Part shown: positions 15,847-18,811 of the stretch, in pieces
Layout: every line of letters starts with the position of its first letter
Position numbering within the stretch: the first letter of the stretch is position 1
Program-made: the position numbers and the translations under genes
NCBI GenBank assembly: GCA_030668165.1
Contig: DAOUUM010000016.1
Location: 1-18,811 of the forward strand
DNA: 18,811 nt
From: Candidatus Heimdallarchaeota archaeon
GTDB lineage: Archaea; Asgardarchaeota; Heimdallarchaeia; Heimdallarchaeales; Kariarchaeaceae
Reading direction: 5' to 3'
The notes under the pieces: generated by a model
Databases searched by the model: none
What the model was told of the DNA's origin: nothing
What the model saw: only the letters and a program-made list of their open reading frames with translations

Positions 15847-16653
15847 CTAGCTGTCTAATTGCTCTTCAAAGTCTTTTTGAATCTCATCATCTCCATGCTC
15901 TTCAGTTAGATCTTCACTATCAGATGGTTCTTCATCTTCTATTTGCATCTCATGTGCAATTTGATCCTCAAAATTAACTACATCTTCGCTCTCAGATGGT
16001 TCTTCATCTTCGATTTGCATCTCAGTGTCTATTTGAGACTCATCTTCCACCGATTCCTGATCAATAAATTGATCCTTCATAACGGGCAGATCATTATTTT
16101 CTTGAGAGACTCCAAAATCTATTTGTTCTATATCATCAATTGGTAAATCAATATTGATCTCTACTTCTTCTTCCATAGGAACTTCTGCGTCGATATTTAC
16201 CTCTTTTTCAATAGGTTCAGGTGGATCAATCACTTCTACCTTTATCTTAAATCGCAATGCTTGAAGATTTCGGCCATTGGACAGTGCATGATAGGCTGTA
16301 GAGATCAATGAGTAATTTATACTCATGGTTTGAAGTATCTTGGGGTTATTCCATATTTTCTCATCTGCATGTCTTAGTGTTTCACAGTGATAAGATGCAA
16401 ATTTGGTAAATTCAGCAAATTCTTCAAAATAGCCTGCATCACCCTTTAAGGTGTGATAGACCCTAAATAATTCCTTGTATGCTTTGGATTTATCTCCCAT
16501 TACACTCCTTATCTCACCTAATGAGTTTCGATAAATTGTAAGTAGTTCGCTTAATTCAAGAATAAAAGTAGCCATAAGTTCTTTTTCAAACTCAGGATCC
16601 ATCCTCAGATCCTCTTCAACTACTAAATCTTCTCCAATTATTTCCTCATTCAT
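15847..16653 (-). CDS. Stand-alone HPt (CheA P1-like) phosphotransfer protein with acidic repeat tail
   Basis: The 268-residue protein has two parts. Residues about 18-135 form a helical HPt domain with the phosphorylation motif YHTLKGDAGYF; His67 is the expected phospho-site and is followed by the conserved Lys-Gly. The context resembles the P1 domain of CheA, but P2-P5 (dimerisation, ATPase, CheW-like) are absent. Residues about 145-268 are very acidic and probably disordered, with two 24-residue repeats containing EMQIEDEEPSESED and EMQIEDEEPSDSED. The protein would pass phosphate between a histidine kinase and a receiver such as that at 14978-15775. No kinase is encoded here. A TATA-like stretch about 30 nt upstream of ATG 16653 suits monocistronic or two-gene transcription. 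Confidence 0.87.
   Translation of the reverse strand: MNEEIIGEDLVVEEDLRMDPEFEKELMATFILELSELLTIYRNSLGEIRSVMGDKSKAYKELFRVYHTLKGDAGYFEEFAEFTKFASYHCETLRHADEKIWNNPKILQTMSINYSLISTAYHALSNGRNLQALRFKIKVEVIDPPEPIEKEVNIDAEVPMEEEVEINIDLPIDDIEQIDFGVSQENNDLPVMKDQFIDQESVEDESQIDTEMQIEDEEPSESEDVVNFEDQIAHEMQIEDEEPSDSEDLTEEHGDDEIQKDFEEQLDS
15911..16054 (-). repeat. 72 bp in-frame tandem repeat in the HPt acidic tail
   Basis: Two tandem copies of a 72 bp unit (offset from 15911 to 15983) encode 24 residues each, with the shared core EMQIEDEEPS-[DE]-SED. The DNA copies differ by few bases over the core and more over the remainder. They look like a recent in-frame duplication that lengthened the acidic tail. Confidence 0.75.
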
Positions 16654-16905
16654 ACACTTTCACGAACAACAATTTTCCGATTAATCTTAACATATTTTAC
16701 AACTATAAAAATTCTTTTTGCTAAAAGAAATGAAATTCCCTATTAATAATAAATTTAAGTTTTTACCCTCAAATAATTGCTATTTTCCCCTCAATTAACA
16801 AATCAAGGAAATTTGTGACATAATGTTCCAAAACTATCAGAAAATCCATAATCGGTCATTGATCCAGATACAAACTTAATGTATCGAGTAAATTATAAGA
16901 ATTAA
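16654..16905. promoter_or_regulatory. Divergent promoter region of the HPt and FAD-oxidase genes
   Basis: This 252 bp region is very A+T-rich. Minus-strand TTAAGATTAA (16681-16690) lies about 28-37 nt before ATG 16653. On the plus strand AAACTTAATG (about 16872-16881) is about 30 nt before GTG 16906, and AATTATAAG (about 16891-16899) is about 32 nt before ATG 16927. Two start choices of the downstream gene thus each have a matching box. No reading frame or RNA was seen. Confidence 0.35.
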
Positions 16906-18471
16906 GTGAGCATTAATTTCTTCAACATGACAAGTGAGGATTATTCATCCTACTTAGAAGATGAAGCCCATCTTCTAATAGGGAATGCAGATATTATCTA
17001 CTTCCCTAAAAATATTGAGGAGTTAAGATCGATAGTAATTGAGGCAAATCGTGCAAATATTGCAATCACAATTTCAGGTGGGGGGACCGGACTTGCAGGG
17101 GGAAGAGTTCCCCTTGGTGGATGGATCATCGCCACTGATGATATGAAATCAATTTCTGGGAGAAGCAGGGAATGGATTGATCCCGAATCTCAGATGGCTT
17201 ACCAGCTCAGACTTGAAGAGCATGACAATGAAACTGCATTTTTGACTGTTCCAGCCGCTATGACCACCAAATCAATTCAGAATTACTGCAGGGAAAACAG
17301 CTGGTTCTATCCTCCAGATCCCACCGAGAGAACGGGGTTCATTGCAGGAAATGCTGCCACCAATGCCTCGGGAGCACGCAGTTTTAAATTTGGGGCAACC
17401 AGACCATGGGTGGAGAAATTGGGCATAGTTTTACCCGATGGAACTGAGTTAAATCTTGAGCGTGATAATCCCATAGGGGATGCAGATAAAATTCTGATAA
17501 ATTCTGATACCTCTGTATCACGTCCACGATTTGAACTACCCAGTGTCAGAAAGAATGTTTCCAGTCCAATTCTAACAGAGGATAGCCATCCCTTGGATCT
17601 CTTCATCGGATCTGGTGGAATGTATGGAATAATAACTGAGGTCACTCTTAGATTGATCAGACCCCCATCAGAGATACTAAGTGTTTTTGCCTATTGTAAT
17701 TCTATGAAACAGGCAATAGATCTTGTTGATAAATTAAGAGAGAGGAGAAATGAGGAAATGCAACCCTTTCCTATGACTGTAGAGTACCTTGATGATAGAG
17801 CAGCAAGCATAATGAGAAATAAAGATTCCAACATACCTGTAAGTACCATGGCAATAGTATTTCTTGAACAGGATATTTACTCAGATGAGGAATTTGAATC
17901 AACTCTGGAATATCTGGAAGTATATTTTGATCAATTGGGAATTGAGGATTCATCAGTTGCCCAGACTCATAAGGAGATTGAGCACCACAAATATCTGCGT
18001 CATATAGTTCCAGAAACGGTGAATGCACAGGCAAAATCCAATGGTTATTCCAAGATGGGCACAGATTACTCTGTTCCGGATGATAAATATCATGATATTA
18101 TGAATTACATCAAGGAATTAAGTGATAAATTTGAAGAGGAGATGGATAAACATTCCCCTCTTGGAGATAAAATAGGATATGCCATGTGGTCACATAGTGG
18201 AGATTCACATTTTCATCTAAATTTACTCCCAAGAGATGATCACGAGTACAAGAGGTGTAAGGAGATCTTTGTCCACCTGATGGAAAGAGTAGTGGAACTT
18301 GGTGGATCAATTGCTGCGGAGCATGGATTGGGAAAGAAGGAATTCAACAACAAGCCTGCGATCTATATTCAGTACCCAACTGAGGTTATAGAACAACTTA
18401 TCAGAATCAAGAGAGAACTAGACCCTAATCTCTTACTTAACAGAGGAAACATTATCGGAGTCATAAACTGA
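16906..18471 (+). CDS. FAD-linked oxidase/dehydrogenase, GlcD/D-lactate dehydrogenase type
   Basis: The 521-residue protein is a VAO-fold FAD enzyme. The FAD-binding domain (about 28-255) has the signature SGGGTGLAGGRVPLGG (57-72), GFIAGNAATNASGARSFKFG (144-163), IVLPDG (174-179) and GSGGMYGIITEVTLRL (235-250). The FAD-oxidase C-terminal domain (about 265-518) has SHSGDSHFHLNLLPRD (429-444) and EHGLGKKEF (472-480), whose His residues shape the active site. Family members oxidise D-2-hydroxy acids such as D-lactate or glycolate and pass electrons to a carrier. It is longer than typical GlcD because of two inserts in the FAD domain (about 84-112 and 185-230). There is no Fe-S domain and no neighbouring GlcF gene. 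The start is GTG 16906 just after an in-frame TAA, or ATG 16927; the N terminus does not decide. Confidence 0.92.
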   Translation: MSINFFNMTSEDYSSYLEDEAHLLIGNADIIYFPKNIEELRSIVIEANRANIAITISGGGTGLAGGRVPLGGWIIATDDMKSISGRSREWIDPESQMAYQLRLEEHDNETAFLTVPAAMTTKSIQNYCRENSWFYPPDPTERTGFIAGNAATNASGARSFKFGATRPWVEKLGIVLPDGTELNLERDNPIGDADKILINSDTSVSRPRFELPSVRKNVSSPILTEDSHPLDLFIGSGGMYGIITEVTLRLIRPPSEILSVFAYCNSMKQAIDLVDKLRERRNEEMQPFPMTVEYLDDRAASIMRNKDSNIPVSTMAIVFLEQDIYSDEEFESTLEYLEVYFDQLGIEDSSVAQTHKEIEHHKYLRHIVPETVNAQAKSNGYSKMGTDYSVPDDKYHDIMNYIKELSDKFEEEMDKHSPLGDKIGYAMWSHSGDSHFHLNLLPRDDHEYKRCKEIFVHLMERVVELGGSIAAEHGLGKKEFNNKPAIYIQYPTEVIEQLIRIKRELDPNLLLNRGNIIGVIN

Positions 18472-18485
18472 AACGTTTCTCACAC

Positions 18486-18499
18486 AAAATACTTAAGAA
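18486..18499 (+). promoter_or_regulatory. TATA-like box of the right-edge gene
   Basis: AAAATACTTAAGAA combines an A-rich BRE-like stretch with a TATA-like core centred about 28 nt before ATG 18521. This matches the spacing seen for other first genes in the window. Confidence 0.4.
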
Positions 18500-18520
18500 A
18501 ACATAAATGACTTAAACTTA

Positions 18521-18811
18521 ATGAGTGATCGTAACTACAAAAAAATTGGCTTGTATTCCTTTGTGAGCATTTTTACATTGATTCTAATCGGATTATCACT
18601 TGATTTCGAAAAATATAATCTATTGCAAAATATCATGATACTGGTACTTGGAATCTTTCTGACACAGTGGTATCTATTCGTAGGGTTGATCTTTCCAAGA
18701 TCATCAGATGAACAAAACATATTAAAGAAGCGTGAGGATGGAAAATTACTCAATCCAGTACTTATATACATTATACCCTTACTAGTATCCTTGTACATAA
18801 TTGGACTTGAA
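18521..18811 (+). CDS. Membrane protein, 3' end outside window
   Basis: A frame beginning at ATG 18521 runs to the right edge without a stop (97 codons). The protein starts MSDRNYKKIGLYSF and has three hydrophobic segments: about 9-25, 37-59 and 77-96. A charged loop with SSDEQNILKKREDGK lies between the second and third. The family cannot be recognised from this fragment. A TATA-like ATACTTAAGA (about 18488-18497) is centred about 28 nt before the ATG, supporting a leaderless start here and a transcript separate from the FAD-oxidase gene, which ends 49 bp upstream. Confidence 0.6.
   Translation, partial: MSDRNYKKIGLYSFVSIFTLILIGLSLDFEKYNLLQNIMILVLGIFLTQWYLFVGLIFPRSSDEQNILKKREDGKLLNPVLIYIIPLLVSLYIIGLE

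Noticed and set aside
17307..17645. 112-codon frame opposite the FAD-oxidase gene
   Set aside because: It lies wholly antisense to the conserved FAD-binding motifs and has no family resemblance.
1..18811. tRNA, rRNA, CRISPR, insertion sequence or integrase
   Set aside because: Reading the gaps showed no cloverleaf-like segments, spaced repeat series, transposase motifs or terminal inverted repeats.

Overview
The window looks archaeal. The strongest marker is a complete tRNA(Ile2) agmatinylcytidine synthetase (TiaS) at 12148-13467, an enzyme found only in Archaea. TATA-like boxes about 25-33 nt upstream of several first genes support this: they imply leaderless or nearly leaderless mRNAs, several starting at TTG or GTG. 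The DNA is A+T-rich throughout with no sharp compositional break. A GT22 protein resembling eukaryotic PIG-B, a response regulator with a possible longin/roadblock-like tail, and a MoxR/DUF58 locus would suit an Asgard (Heimdall-like) archaeon. That placement is a guess; nothing in the window fixes the phylum.

Layout, left to right. Positions 1-1106 hold an SPFH/band-7 membrane protein cut by the left edge, followed by a headless second copy of its last 96 codons. A six-helix membrane protein of unknown family follows (1309-2004, +). A long minus-strand block then contains an S9 prolyl-oligopeptidase-type peptidase (2129-4090) and a compact MoxR-type operon. Read from 9194 down to 4156, the operon encodes a DUF4129-type membrane protein, a small membrane-anchored protein, the MoxR AAA+ ATPase, a DUF58 protein, a six-helix membrane protein and a soluble TerB-like protein. 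Next is a GT22-type polytopic mannosyltransferase (9286-10962, -). A DhaL-domain kinase resembling the first two domains of FakA (11211-12146, +) converges on tiaS (12148-13467, -). A helical protein of no recognised family (13671-14981, +) converges by 4 bp on a phosphorelay pair on the minus strand: a stand-alone HPt protein with an acidic repeat tail (15847-16653) and a receiver protein with an unusual C-terminal domain (14978-15775). The window ends with a GlcD-type FAD-linked oxidase (16906-18471, +) and the start of another membrane protein (18521 to the edge).

How genes may work together. The MoxR ATPase with DUF58 and DUF4129 partners is a recurring chaperone or metal-loading/assembly module at the membrane. 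The overlapping reading frames tie two or three unassigned proteins to it. The HPt and receiver proteins probably relay phosphate from a histidine kinase encoded elsewhere, because no kinase is present here. The other genes look like individually transcribed housekeeping or accessory functions. No rRNA, tRNA, CRISPR array, insertion sequence or integrase was seen, and no gene-free stretch exceeds 300 bp.
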